Shown piece after piece: positions 8,643-17,609 of a stretch of 36,783 nucleotides of DNA. Made by a program: the position numbers and the translations under genes. The stretch is from an uncultured Bacteroidales bacterium. Lineage in GTDB: Bacteria; Bacteroidota; Bacteroidia; Bacteroidales; UBA4417. The DNA lies in NCBI GenBank assembly GCA_903822525.1, contig CAIJPI010000213.1:1-36783 (forward strand). The letters are read 5' to 3'. The first letter of the stretch is position 1; the number at the start of each line of letters is the position of its first letter. The notes under the pieces are model-generated. The model was not told the DNA's origin, did no database searches, and saw nothing but the letters and a program-made list of their open reading frames with translations.

Positions 8643-9501
8643 GTCCCGCGAATTGCTTCAGGTAATCAGCGAACTGGGAAAAGTCCGGATTTCGGTAGCC
8701 GTAGCATTTACTACATTTACTGGCTATATACTTAGCCGCGGCGAATTTGACCGTGGCTTTGTGTTGCCTTTTATCGGCATATTTCTGCTCGCCTGCGGAG
8801 CCTCAGCCTTTAACCAGCTTCAGGAAACTGAAACCGACCGGATTATGAAACGTACTGCCGGAAGGCCTCTCCCATCAGGACGAATCGGTAAAACCGGAGC
8901 ATTTATTATTGCGCTGGTGTATTTTATTTCGGGAAGCCTGGTGCTCTATTTCGGGCCTGGACTTTTGACGCTGATAGTTGGTATCTCCACATTTGTATGG
9001 TACAACCTGATTTATACCCCGCTAAAAAGAGTAACAGCTTTTGCTGCCGTTCCGGGATCGATGGTTGGAGCCTTGCCTCCACTGGCAGGCTGGGTTGCCG
9101 GCGGTGGCAGTCTGACTGATCCAGGTGCATTGGCTATCGGATTTTTCTTTTTTATGGGTCAGATACCACATTTCTGGCTGCTGTTATTAAAGTTAGGGAA
9201 GCAATATGAAAGCGCCGGACTTCCATCGCTAACCCAAATTCTGACCGATGAGCAAATAAAGCGTTTAACCTTCGTTTGGATAGCTTCTACGGCAGTGTCA
9301 GCCCTTGCTCTTCCGGTATTCAGGCTTCAGGATAATATCTGGAGCATTTCGCTAATCATACTGCTTTCCGCAATGCTTGTTATAATTTTTATTCCCTTGC
9401 TGAATCGCAAAAAGCCATTTAATGTAGGAAAGTCATTCGTGCTCATTAACGTATATTATCTTTTCATAATGTTCGTTATGATTGCCGACAGGCTGGTTTA
9501 G
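8626..9501 (+). CDS. ctaB: Protoheme IX farnesyltransferase; GTG start overlapping coxB
   Basis: UbiA-type motifs NQLQETETDRIMKRTAGRPLPSGRI and YTPLKRVTAFAAVPGSMVGALPPLAGW; polytopic. Confidence 0.92.
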   Translation: MKKRNKSRELLQVISELGKVRISVAVAFTTFTGYILSRGEFDRGFVLPFIGIFLLACGASAFNQLQETETDRIMKRTAGRPLPSGRIGKTGAFIIALVYFISGSLVLYFGPGLLTLIVGISTFVWYNLIYTPLKRVTAFAAVPGSMVGALPPLAGWVAGGGSLTDPGALAIGFFFFMGQIPHFWLLLLKLGKQYESAGLPSLTQILTDEQIKRLTFVWIASTAVSALALPVFRLQDNIWSISLIILLSAMLVIIFIPLLNRKKPFNVGKSFVLINVYYLFIMFVMIADRLV

Positions 9502-9658
9502 GTTGAATTTCATTAATTTCATGATGGATTCTTCAATATCGGCAAAATTCTTCACGATTTCCATTCTTCCATACTCACATATTTAAATATATTCAATCGT
9601 GTATTTAAAAATATTGTACTTTTAATCAACCTAATGTAGCATCCTAAACTTCTGCGAA

Positions 9659-11560
9659 ATGAACACTGCCGACTCCGGATTACAAAACATGTACTATCCT
9701 TCAAAAGAAGTGATAAAAAAAGCTGTAGTAAAAGACTATGACTTGCTGTATACTAAATCAATCGAGAACCGGGACGAATTCTGGGCAGCAGAAGCAAAGA
9801 AACTAGAATGGTATAAAAAGTGGGACAAAGTACTTGATGACAGTGATAAACCTTTTTACAAATGGTTTACCGGAGGTCAGATAAACATTATACATAATGC
9901 CCTCGACAGGCATCAGAAAAATGCAACCCGCAACAAACTTGCGATTATATGGGAAGGCGAACCCGGTGATGTACGAACATATTCATACCATGCTCTGAAC
10001 CGTGAAGTAACCAAGTTCTCAAATGTACTCCGTGCTATGGGAGCTAAAAAAGGGGAAGTTATAACCATTTACATGCCCCAGATCCCCGAATTAGTCGCCG
10101 CCATGCTTGCATGTGCTAAGATAGGCGCAGTGCATAGTGTGGTATATGGCGGCTACAGCGTTGAAGCACTTGCCGAACGTATCGAGGATGCAAAAAGCAG
10201 GATTCTGATAACAGCTGACGGTGGTTTCAGGAGAGGAAAAGCTACACAGTTGAAAACCATTGCCAACGAAGCAATGAAACGCTCAGCAACCATTGAGGTA
10301 TGCATTACGGTGAAACGCACCGGGGAAGAGTGCTACATGGAAAATGACCGCGATTTCTGGTATCACGACCTGATGGGTATGCCCCTTGCAAACACCAATT
10401 GCTGTACCGAAAAAACAAATGCTGAAGATCCTCTTTTTATACTCTACACTTCAGGAACTACAGGTAAACCCAAAGGTCTGGTTCACACGCACGGAGGATA
10501 TGCCGTTTATACTGCAACCACTCACAGGTATGTTTTCGACATTAAATCGGAAGATCGCTGGTGGTGTGCTGCCGATCCGGGATGGATCACCGGCCATAGT
10601 TATATTGTTTATGCGCCGCTGATCAACGGGGCAACAATTATGATGTACGAAGGCGCTCCCAACCACCCTTACCCTAATAGGTGGTGGCAGATAGTTGAAA
10701 AATACGGAATCAATATTCTATACACCTCCCCTACTGCCATACGGGGTTTGATGCGATTCGGATCATCCTGGGCCGACCGTCACGACCTGAGTTCGCTGCG
10801 ATTACTTGGCTCAGTCGGTGAACCAATCAACCCTGAAGCATGGAAATGGTATTACGAAGTGATTGGTAAAAGCCGCTGCCCGATAATGGATACCTGGTGG
10901 CAGACCGAAACAGGTGGTTTTATGATAACACCTTTACCGGTGATGCCGCTTAAACCCGGATCTGCAGCAAAGCCTTTCTTTGGAATTGAAGTTGCTATTG
11001 TTGATGAACACGGAACCGAGGTAAAAGCAGGCGAAGAAGGAAATCTGATTATTAAAAGTCCATGGCCGGGCATGGCTCGGACTATTCTGGGCGATCCGGA
11101 TCGGTTTGTTGAGAAATACTGGGAGAAATATGCAACCCAAGGCTGGTATCTTGCCGGCGATTCAGCCCGAAAAGATGAAGATGGCTATTATTGGATTATC
11201 GGCCGCATCGATGATGTAATAAAAGTAAGCGGTTATCGACTGGGCTCTGCCGAAATTGAAAGTGCACTTGTAAGCCACCCCATGGTCACAGAAGCGGCTG
11301 CCATCGCTTTACCCGACGATCTTCGGGGAAATATAATACACACCACAGTAATTCTCAGAAATGGCGCTACGGGCAGTCCTGCACTGGCTGAAGAATTGAA
11401 AACACACGTGGAAAAAGAAATCGGGCCCATAGCACGACCGGCATTTGTTGAATTTGCTGATTCTCTCCCAAAAACCAGGTCAGGGAAAATAATGCGCAGG
11501 GTAATCAGGGCACGAGCATTGGGACAGGATACAGGCGATTTGACTGCACTCGAAGAGTAG
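9659..11560 (+). CDS. acs: Acetyl-CoA synthetase (acetate--CoA ligase)
   Basis: AMP-binding motif ILYTSGTTGKPKGLVHTHGGY; DTWWQTETGG; C-terminal PKTRSGKIMRRVIRA. Confidence 0.93.
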   Translation: MNTADSGLQNMYYPSKEVIKKAVVKDYDLLYTKSIENRDEFWAAEAKKLEWYKKWDKVLDDSDKPFYKWFTGGQINIIHNALDRHQKNATRNKLAIIWEGEPGDVRTYSYHALNREVTKFSNVLRAMGAKKGEVITIYMPQIPELVAAMLACAKIGAVHSVVYGGYSVEALAERIEDAKSRILITADGGFRRGKATQLKTIANEAMKRSATIEVCITVKRTGEECYMENDRDFWYHDLMGMPLANTNCCTEKTNAEDPLFILYTSGTTGKPKGLVHTHGGYAVYTATTHRYVFDIKSEDRWWCAADPGWITGHSYIVYAPLINGATIMMYEGAPNHPYPNRWWQIVEKYGINILYTSPTAIRGLMRFGSSWADRHDLSSLRLLGSVGEPINPEAWKWYYEVIGKSRCPIMDTWWQTETGGFMITPLPVMPLKPGSAAKPFFGIEVAIVDEHGTEVKAGEEGNLIIKSPWPGMARTILGDPDRFVEKYWEKYATQGWYLAGDSARKDEDGYYWIIGRIDDVIKVSGYRLGSAEIESALVSHPMVTEAAAIALPDDLRGNIIHTTVILRNGATGSPALAEELKTHVEKEIGPIARPAFVEFADSLPKTRSGKIMRRVIRARALGQDTGDLTALEE

Positions 11561-11675
11561 TGCTGAAAGAAATTTTCCGTAAAAATTACAAGCAGAACTT
11601 TATTGTTGGATTAATCACTCAATAACATATTTTGCTATGGTAAAAACTGTATTTTTGGGCTCCAATCCAAAAAAT

Positions 11676-11999
11676 ATGAAAACTCTGTTTTTTATTTTCC
11701 TGATCTCAGCTTTTATAAGTGGATGTGCAGGAAAATCGTCAGAAACTGACAAAACCGCCCAATCTGCAACAACAACTGTTGCCAACAAAACAGTGACTCT
11801 GGCTATAGAAGGCATGACCTGTAGCGGATGCGAAAATACTATTCAGGAAGTTGTAACAAAAATCCCTGGAATTACCGAAATAAAAGCTTCGCACCTGGAT
11901 TCAACAGCCGTTGTGAGCTTCGACTCAACAAAAACCTCAGTTTCAGCTATTGGTGATGCTATAACTGAAGCAGGTTATGACTTTAAAGGAGAAAAATAA
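11676..11999 (+). CDS. Lipoprotein with heavy-metal-associated (HMA) domain
   Basis: Signal peptide and lipobox MKTLFFIFLISAFISGC; HMA motif GMTCSGCENTIQEVVTKIPGI. The in-frame upstream start at 11637 is less likely. Confidence 0.8.
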   Translation: MKTLFFIFLISAFISGCAGKSSETDKTAQSATTTVANKTVTLAIEGMTCSGCENTIQEVVTKIPGITEIKASHLDSTAVVSFDSTKTSVSAIGDAITEAGYDFKGEK

Positions 12000-12176
12000 A
12001 CTCTATCCTCGTTTGTAACCAAAATAGTTTTTCAATTTGATTCAGTATAACCCTTTGCATCCTAAATAAATAGGAATGGAGGTGAATCCTTAAATCCATG
12101 AATTAATCCTCATGGATTCTTTTACGTATATCTTCAAATCTGTAATCATTTCCAAATAACACCCACCCCGTTTTTC

Positions 12177-15100
12177 ATGAGAAAAATCATACTCTTTCTT
12201 TCTGCTATTGCAATGCTTAGTTCATTTTCGCAACTTTCGGCCCAGCAAGTAACAGCTCAGGCTGATTCATCGCAATATCCATACTGGATATCAATGATGC
12301 AGGATCCTAATGCTAATTTTTTCCAGACACAAAATGCTTTTACGCAGTATTGGGCAAACCGTCCGATTACAAAAGGTTGCGGATGGAAACCATTCAAACG
12401 ATGGGAAAGTCAGATGCAAAACCGCGTGAGTTCCGATGGCCATATGCCGGCACCTGACGAAGTTATGAATGCATATAACTCGTATGTATCACAACATGAT
12501 AATTCAAGCTCGCTGGCAGGCACATGGATAAGCCAGGGTCCTTTCGACCTGCCGTCAAAAGGATATAAAGGCCTGGGTCGCATTAATGCCATTGCATTTC
12601 ATCCTACCAACCCTGATATCATATATATTGGCGCTCCGGCTGGAGGACTTTGGGTAAGTACATCAGGAGGTAATAACTGGACCACAACAACTGATGTTTT
12701 ACCTACCCTGGGAGTCTCAGCCATTGCTGTTGACCCTGTCAATCCTTCAACAATATATATAGGAACAGGCGACCGCGATGCTGGTGATGCTCCGGGCGTT
12801 GGAGTTATGAAAAGCACTGATAACGGAACTACCTGGCAAATGTCGAACACTGGGATGGGAAACAGGATTGTTGCAGATCTTCTGATTGACAATTCAAATC
12901 CGCAGATTCTTTATGCAGGTACAACTTCCGGATTTTTCAAAACTACAGACGGAGGTAATATATGGGTTCAAAAAACGGGTTCCTTCAAAGACATTGCATT
13001 TAAACCCGGGAACAACTACATTATCTACGGCACCCAGAATGGCAATTTCTATAAATCAAGTGATGCCGGAGAGAACTGGATACAAATTACAGCAGGATTA
13101 CCTGATGGCGCGCGTGGAGTTATCGCTGTTACACCTGCAAATCCGGAAATGGTGTATTTCCTCCTCGCCAAAAGCGATGATGGGTTCAAAGGATTATATC
13201 GTTCAACTGATGCCGGACTTACTTTTACAGAAATGTCGGTTTCACCTAATATTATGGATTGGTCGTGCGATGGATCCGGCACTGGTGGACAAGCTTGGTA
13301 CGACCTTTCTTTGGTTGCTGACCCCGTTAATGCCAATATTATTTATGCCGGAGGTGTAAATGTGTGGAAATCGTCAAATGGCGGCGCCAACTGGCAGATT
13401 AGCGGCCACTGGTATGGAGGATGCGGAGTTCCGTCTGTACATGCTGATCAGCATATATTCACCTTTAATCCGATTAATAACAGAATTTATATCGGAAACG
13501 ACGGAGGCATTTACTATACCGGAAACGGCGGAGCACAATGGCCCGAAATAAGTACCGGACTTGCAATAAGCCAGGCATATAAAATTGGCCAGAGCGCTAC
13601 AGCTGATGATCTGGTAGTGAATGGATACCAGGATAACGGAACTTCTTTATTTAATGTGGACAGCTGGACAGCTATCGGTGGTGGCGACGGAATGGAATGT
13701 GCCATCGACCAGTCCAATTCTGATTATCGCTACACTACCGTATATTACGGCGCAATAAACCGTGTAATAGGATACAATGCACAGCAGATTGCTGGCAACG
13801 GAGTTAACGGAATTACGGAAGAAGGGGCATGGGTGACTCCATTTATTATTGATGAGATTGATCCTAACATAATGTTTATCGGGTACAAAAATGTGTGGCG
13901 CAGTGTCAACATCAAAAACTCTTCGGCCTCGGGTGTTAAATGGAAAAAAATCTCGACAATCAATACCGGGAACCTCGCTGTATTGGAGCAATCACCTGTA
14001 AATACTGATATATTATACGCTTCGAGCGGAAGCTCACTATTCATCAGTACTGATGCACTTCAGGAATCACCCACCTGGCAGAATATCACTACTCAATTAC
14101 CCTCGGTTACAGCTATTTCCGATATCGAAGCCAGTCCCTTCGATGCAAATACAGTATATATCATACAGGATAAGAAAATCTTCAAATCAACAGATAAAGG
14201 CCTTACCTGGGTTGAAATCACAGGTGGGCTTCCGGCTATTCATTATACAAGCATTGTATATTATAAGAACAGCCAGGAAGGTCTTTATGTAAGTTCAGAT
14301 GCAGGAGTTTACTACAAGGATAACTCACTTGCCGATTGGATTCCTTTCAACAACGGTTTGCCGGCAGCAGTTAAAGCTACTGAACTTGAAATATATTATG
14401 ATCCTAATTCACCTGCAGGTGATAGAATTAAAGCAGGCACCTTTGGGCGCGGAATGTGGAAATCAGATATGTATTTTGTAGCTCCCATGGCTGATTTTAC
14501 TGCTGATCTGACAGTTATTCCAGCTGGTTGCCAGGTTAATTTCAAAGATCTCTCTTTTGGAGTTCCTTTTCAATGGGCATGGAGTTTCCCCGGTGCCACG
14601 CCCTCATCATCAACGTTAAAAAATCCAACTGGCATTGTTTACGATGCATTTGGAGCTCATGATGTTCAGCTTATTGTAACAAACGATGCCGGCAATCATT
14701 CGCTTATTAAATCAAGTTATATTTTTGTAAGTGATACAATTAAACCTGTCCCCGGCTTTAAAGCATCTCCTGTTGCATTCTGCGACCTGAGCCAGATAGT
14801 TCAGTTTACAGATACAACAAAATCATGCCCTTATGCCTGGAACTGGACTTTCTCTCCAAATACAGTGGTTTTTGAGAACGGAACAAGTTCTGCTTCGCAA
14901 AACCCACAGGTCCGTTTTACTCAACAAGGAGTGTATTCAGTCACCTTACAGGCAGGTAACGGTAATGGCTCCCGTTCAATTACCAAAACGGACTATATTA
15001 TCGCAGGAGGGTACTTCACACCATTTTCCGAAAACTTCGAAAGCAACACTTTCGATAGTAAAGGATGGACAATTGAAAATCCGGATCACATGACTACCTG

Positions 15101-15839
15101 GGCGATTACGACTGTTAATGGAAATTCCCCCGGAAACAAAGCCGCCTGGATGAATTTTTTCAATTACGCCGTTCCACAGGGCCGTCGCGACAGGATAATA
15201 TCACCACCCCTTAATTTTACGGGCACCAACCCTATTTTCATGAGTTTCGAACATGCTTATGCCAACAGGTACAGCACCATGTCTGATTCATTGATCATAT
15301 TTATATCCGATGATTGCGGAGCTACTTGGGTCAGGATTTTCGCTGCAGGTGAGCAAAACAACGGTTCATTCGCCACAGCACCGAAACAGACAACATTTTT
15401 CGCTCCTGCCAGTGCTGACGACTGGTGTGGTGGCGGATGGGGCAGCCAGTGCAATGTGATCGATCTTAGCGTCTGGGCTAATAAAGCAAATATCCGGATT
15501 GCATTCGAGAGTTACAACCGACTAGGGAACAACCTGTATATTGACAATATTAATATCTCAGGGACAACTCCTGTTAAAGAATTCGAGCAATCAAATCATA
15601 AAATAAAGATTTATCCAAACCCGACTACCGGTAATATTAGTGTCTATTCAAACCAAATGATTGAAGATGTCACTTTCTATTTATACAATGCCCAGGGCCT
15701 TCAGGTTTTCAGCCATCAGATAAAATCAAGTTCACACCTATCTGAAACTCTCAACCTGAGTCATTTGCCAAAAGGCGTTTACCTTGTTAAAATTACCGGG
15801 AACAATACCCTGGAGCAGGAAAAACTGATTATTAAGTAG
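12177..15839 (+). CDS. Secreted T9SS cargo protein: BNR/sortilin-like beta-propeller, PKD-like domains, choice-of-anchor-J-like domain, C-terminal sorting domain
   Basis: Signal peptide; repeated STDGGxxW-type BNR motifs (STSGGNNWTTT, STDNGTTWQ, SSDAGENWIQ, STDKGLTWVE); PKD-like FTADLTVIPAGCQVNFKDLS; C-terminal IKIYPNPTTGNISVYSN...LPKGVYLVKITGNN. Confidence 0.88.
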   Translation: MRKIILFLSAIAMLSSFSQLSAQQVTAQADSSQYPYWISMMQDPNANFFQTQNAFTQYWANRPITKGCGWKPFKRWESQMQNRVSSDGHMPAPDEVMNAYNSYVSQHDNSSSLAGTWISQGPFDLPSKGYKGLGRINAIAFHPTNPDIIYIGAPAGGLWVSTSGGNNWTTTTDVLPTLGVSAIAVDPVNPSTIYIGTGDRDAGDAPGVGVMKSTDNGTTWQMSNTGMGNRIVADLLIDNSNPQILYAGTTSGFFKTTDGGNIWVQKTGSFKDIAFKPGNNYIIYGTQNGNFYKSSDAGENWIQITAGLPDGARGVIAVTPANPEMVYFLLAKSDDGFKGLYRSTDAGLTFTEMSVSPNIMDWSCDGSGTGGQAWYDLSLVADPVNANIIYAGGVNVWKSSNGGANWQISGHWYGGCGVPSVHADQHIFTFNPINNRIYIGNDGGIYYTGNGGAQWPEISTGLAISQAYKIGQSATADDLVVNGYQDNGTSLFNVDSWTAIGGGDGMECAIDQSNSDYRYTTVYYGAINRVIGYNAQQIAGNGVNGITEEGAWVTPFIIDEIDPNIMFIGYKNVWRSVNIKNSSASGVKWKKISTINTGNLAVLEQSPVNTDILYASSGSSLFISTDALQESPTWQNITTQLPSVTAISDIEASPFDANTVYIIQDKKIFKSTDKGLTWVEITGGLPAIHYTSIVYYKNSQEGLYVSSDAGVYYKDNSLADWIPFNNGLPAAVKATELEIYYDPNSPAGDRIKAGTFGRGMWKSDMYFVAPMADFTADLTVIPAGCQVNFKDLSFGVPFQWAWSFPGATPSSSTLKNPTGIVYDAFGAHDVQLIVTNDAGNHSLIKSSYIFVSDTIKPVPGFKASPVAFCDLSQIVQFTDTTKSCPYAWNWTFSPNTVVFENGTSSASQNPQVRFTQQGVYSVTLQAGNGNGSRSITKTDYIIAGGYFTPFSENFESNTFDSKGWTIENPDHMTTWAITTVNGNSPGNKAAWMNFFNYAVPQGRRDRIISPPLNFTGTNPIFMSFEHAYANRYSTMSDSLIIFISDDCGATWVRIFAAGEQNNGSFATAPKQTTFFAPASADDWCGGGWGSQCNVIDLSVWANKANIRIAFESYNRLGNNLYIDNINISGTTPVKEFEQSNHKIKIYPNPTTGNISVYSNQMIEDVTFYLYNAQGLQVFSHQIKSSSHLSETLNLSHLPKGVYLVKITGNNTLEQEKLIIK

Positions 15840-15859
15840 GCATTGAAATTCACTTTAAA

Positions 15860-15889
15860 AGCCTGCCCTTCCGGGTGGGCTTTTTTTTT
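15860..15889 (+). terminator. Rho-independent terminator after the T9SS protein gene
   Basis: AGCCTGCCC-TTCC-GGGTGGGCT stem (with G-U pairs) followed by T9. Confidence 0.75.
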
Positions 15890-15934
15890 AAATGCCTCTG
15901 GTCAGCCTGAATGCTGCGGCAAGCTGTTGTTTCT

Positions 15935-15942
15935 TATCTTTG
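15935..15942 (+). promoter_or_regulatory. Possible Bacteroidota -7 element (TAtcTTTG) upstream of rsmE
   Basis: TATCTTTG matches TAnnTTTG 17 bp before the ATG at 15959; no convincing -33 element was seen. Confidence 0.35.
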
Positions 15943-15958
15943 CAAAGAATTGAATTGT

Positions 15959-16669
15959 ATGCAACTTTATTACATTACTCCTGTATTAGCCCCTTTGCCT
16001 TGTGCTGTCACTCTTGGCAATGAAGAATCCTTTCATTGCATGAAAGTACTTAGGATGCGCACAGGTGAAACAATTTATCTGTCCGATGGCTTAGGAAATC
16101 TGTTTGAAGGTAAAATACTGGGTCAGGATATTAAAAACTGCCCGGTTATGCTTTTGAATGTGCTTGCTGAAAATGGCAAGCGACCTTTCAAACTTCATAT
16201 GGCAGTTGCTCCAACTAAGAATATTGCCCGCTTTGAATGGTTCCTGGAAAAAGCGACCGAAATAGGGGTTGATGAAATAACGCCGCTAATCTGTGAACAT
16301 TCCGAAAGAGTTCAGATTCGAACCGACAGATTACAAAAAATAATATTGTCGGCTGCAAAACAATCACTCAAAACCTTGCTGCCTGTTTTACATGAACCGA
16401 TTAAATTTGACACTTTCATCCAAATGAACCACCCGGGTTCCCGGTTTGTTGCTTATGTTGAAGAACATCAGCCTGTACATTTGAAATCGGCATACATCAA
16501 AGGTGACTGTACAGTGCTAATCGGACCTGAAGGTGATTTCAGCAGGAAGGAACTGGAAACTGCAATCCATTTGGGGTTTTCGTCAGTAAGCCTTGGACCT
16601 TCGAGACTCAGGACTGAAACGGCAGCCCTTGTTGCCTGCCACACAATTAACATATTGAACGAATCATGA
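15959..16669 (+). CDS. rsmE: 16S rRNA (uracil-1498-N3)-methyltransferase RsmE
   Basis: LEKATEIGVDEITPLICEHSER, VLIGPEGDFSRKELETA and VSLGPSRLRTETAALVA motifs; the ORF extends to 15911 but MQLYYITP is the natural start. Confidence 0.92.
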   Translation: MQLYYITPVLAPLPCAVTLGNEESFHCMKVLRMRTGETIYLSDGLGNLFEGKILGQDIKNCPVMLLNVLAENGKRPFKLHMAVAPTKNIARFEWFLEKATEIGVDEITPLICEHSERVQIRTDRLQKIILSAAKQSLKTLLPVLHEPIKFDTFIQMNHPGSRFVAYVEEHQPVHLKSAYIKGDCTVLIGPEGDFSRKELETAIHLGFSSVSLGPSRLRTETAALVACHTINILNES

Positions 16670-17322
16670 TAAAGAACAGCATACTAATTGGAATACTATT
16701 TCTGATCTTTACCCGTGTATCTTCACAGAGTGCATACCAGATAGCACTTCTCAAATACAACGGTGGAGGCGACTGGTATGCAAATCCAACTTCACTCACC
16801 AACCTTGTCGATTTCTGTAATAAAAATCTAAAAACCAATATAAATAAAGAGTATGCCACTGTAGATGCCGGTAGTGCCGAAATATTCGATTATCCATTTG
16901 TTCATATTACAGGCCACGGAAATGTTATTTTCAATGATCAGGAAGCTTTAAACCTCCGCAATTACCTGATTGCCGGCGGGTTTCTGCATATATCCGATAA
17001 CTATGGTATCGATAAGTATATTCGTCCTCAGATGAAAAAAGTTTTTCCTGAGTTGGAATTTATTATTCTGCCTTTCGATTTTCCAATTTATCATCAGAAA
17101 TACAACTTCCAAAATGGATTACCCAAGATCCATGAGCACGAGGGTAACCCTCCACAGGGTTTTGGCCTGATATGGGAAGGCAGACTCGTTTGCTTTTACG
17201 ATTACGAATGTGATCTGGGTGATGGATGGGAAGACCCTGATGTTCACAAAGACTCACCTGAGAAAAGGCTCAAAGCATTGCAAATGGGAGCAAACATCAT
17301 CCAATACGTGTTTACTAAATAA
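16666..17322 (+). CDS. DUF4159-like exported protein
   Basis: Signal peptide; ALLKYNGGGDWYANPTSLTNLVDFCNKNL, FVHITGHGNV and NLRNYLIAGGFLHISDNYG; ATGA overlap with rsmE. Confidence 0.75.
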   Translation: MIKNSILIGILFLIFTRVSSQSAYQIALLKYNGGGDWYANPTSLTNLVDFCNKNLKTNINKEYATVDAGSAEIFDYPFVHITGHGNVIFNDQEALNLRNYLIAGGFLHISDNYGIDKYIRPQMKKVFPELEFIILPFDFPIYHQKYNFQNGLPKIHEHEGNPPQGFGLIWEGRLVCFYDYECDLGDGWEDPDVHKDSPEKRLKALQMGANIIQYVFTK

Positions 17323-17452
17323 TTCGTGAACCGGGGCTGTTTTATTCTAAGGAATAAACGATAATTTTTCATAACAAAGACCAAGACAAGTTCTCCAGGA
17401 TGAATTTCAGAGCCTGCCTGCAGAGGAATTCCTTAACTCAACCCTAAATTAG

Positions 17453-17499
17453 AAAAACCACCAGACTCTCAGTAAACTGAAAGTAGCGGTGGTTTTTTT
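17453..17499 (+). terminator. Rho-independent terminator downstream of the DUF4159-like gene
   Basis: AAAAACCACC ... CTCTCAG-TAAA-CTGAAAG ... GGTGGTTTTTTT. Confidence 0.7.
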
Positions 17500-17609
17500 G
17501 ATTGCAATCCAAATATGATCAGAAAATCAAGGGTAACCTTATAAATTCATTGCTTTAAATACAATCTCCTAAGCAGTATTATAGCTGATGACTTTATCAG
17601 AGGCACATT

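Noticed and set aside
12886-13359. 157-aa ORF and several other alternative-frame ORFs inside 12177..15839
   Set aside because: Overlap the continuous 1220-aa secreted protein whose BNR and sorting-domain motifs are in one frame.
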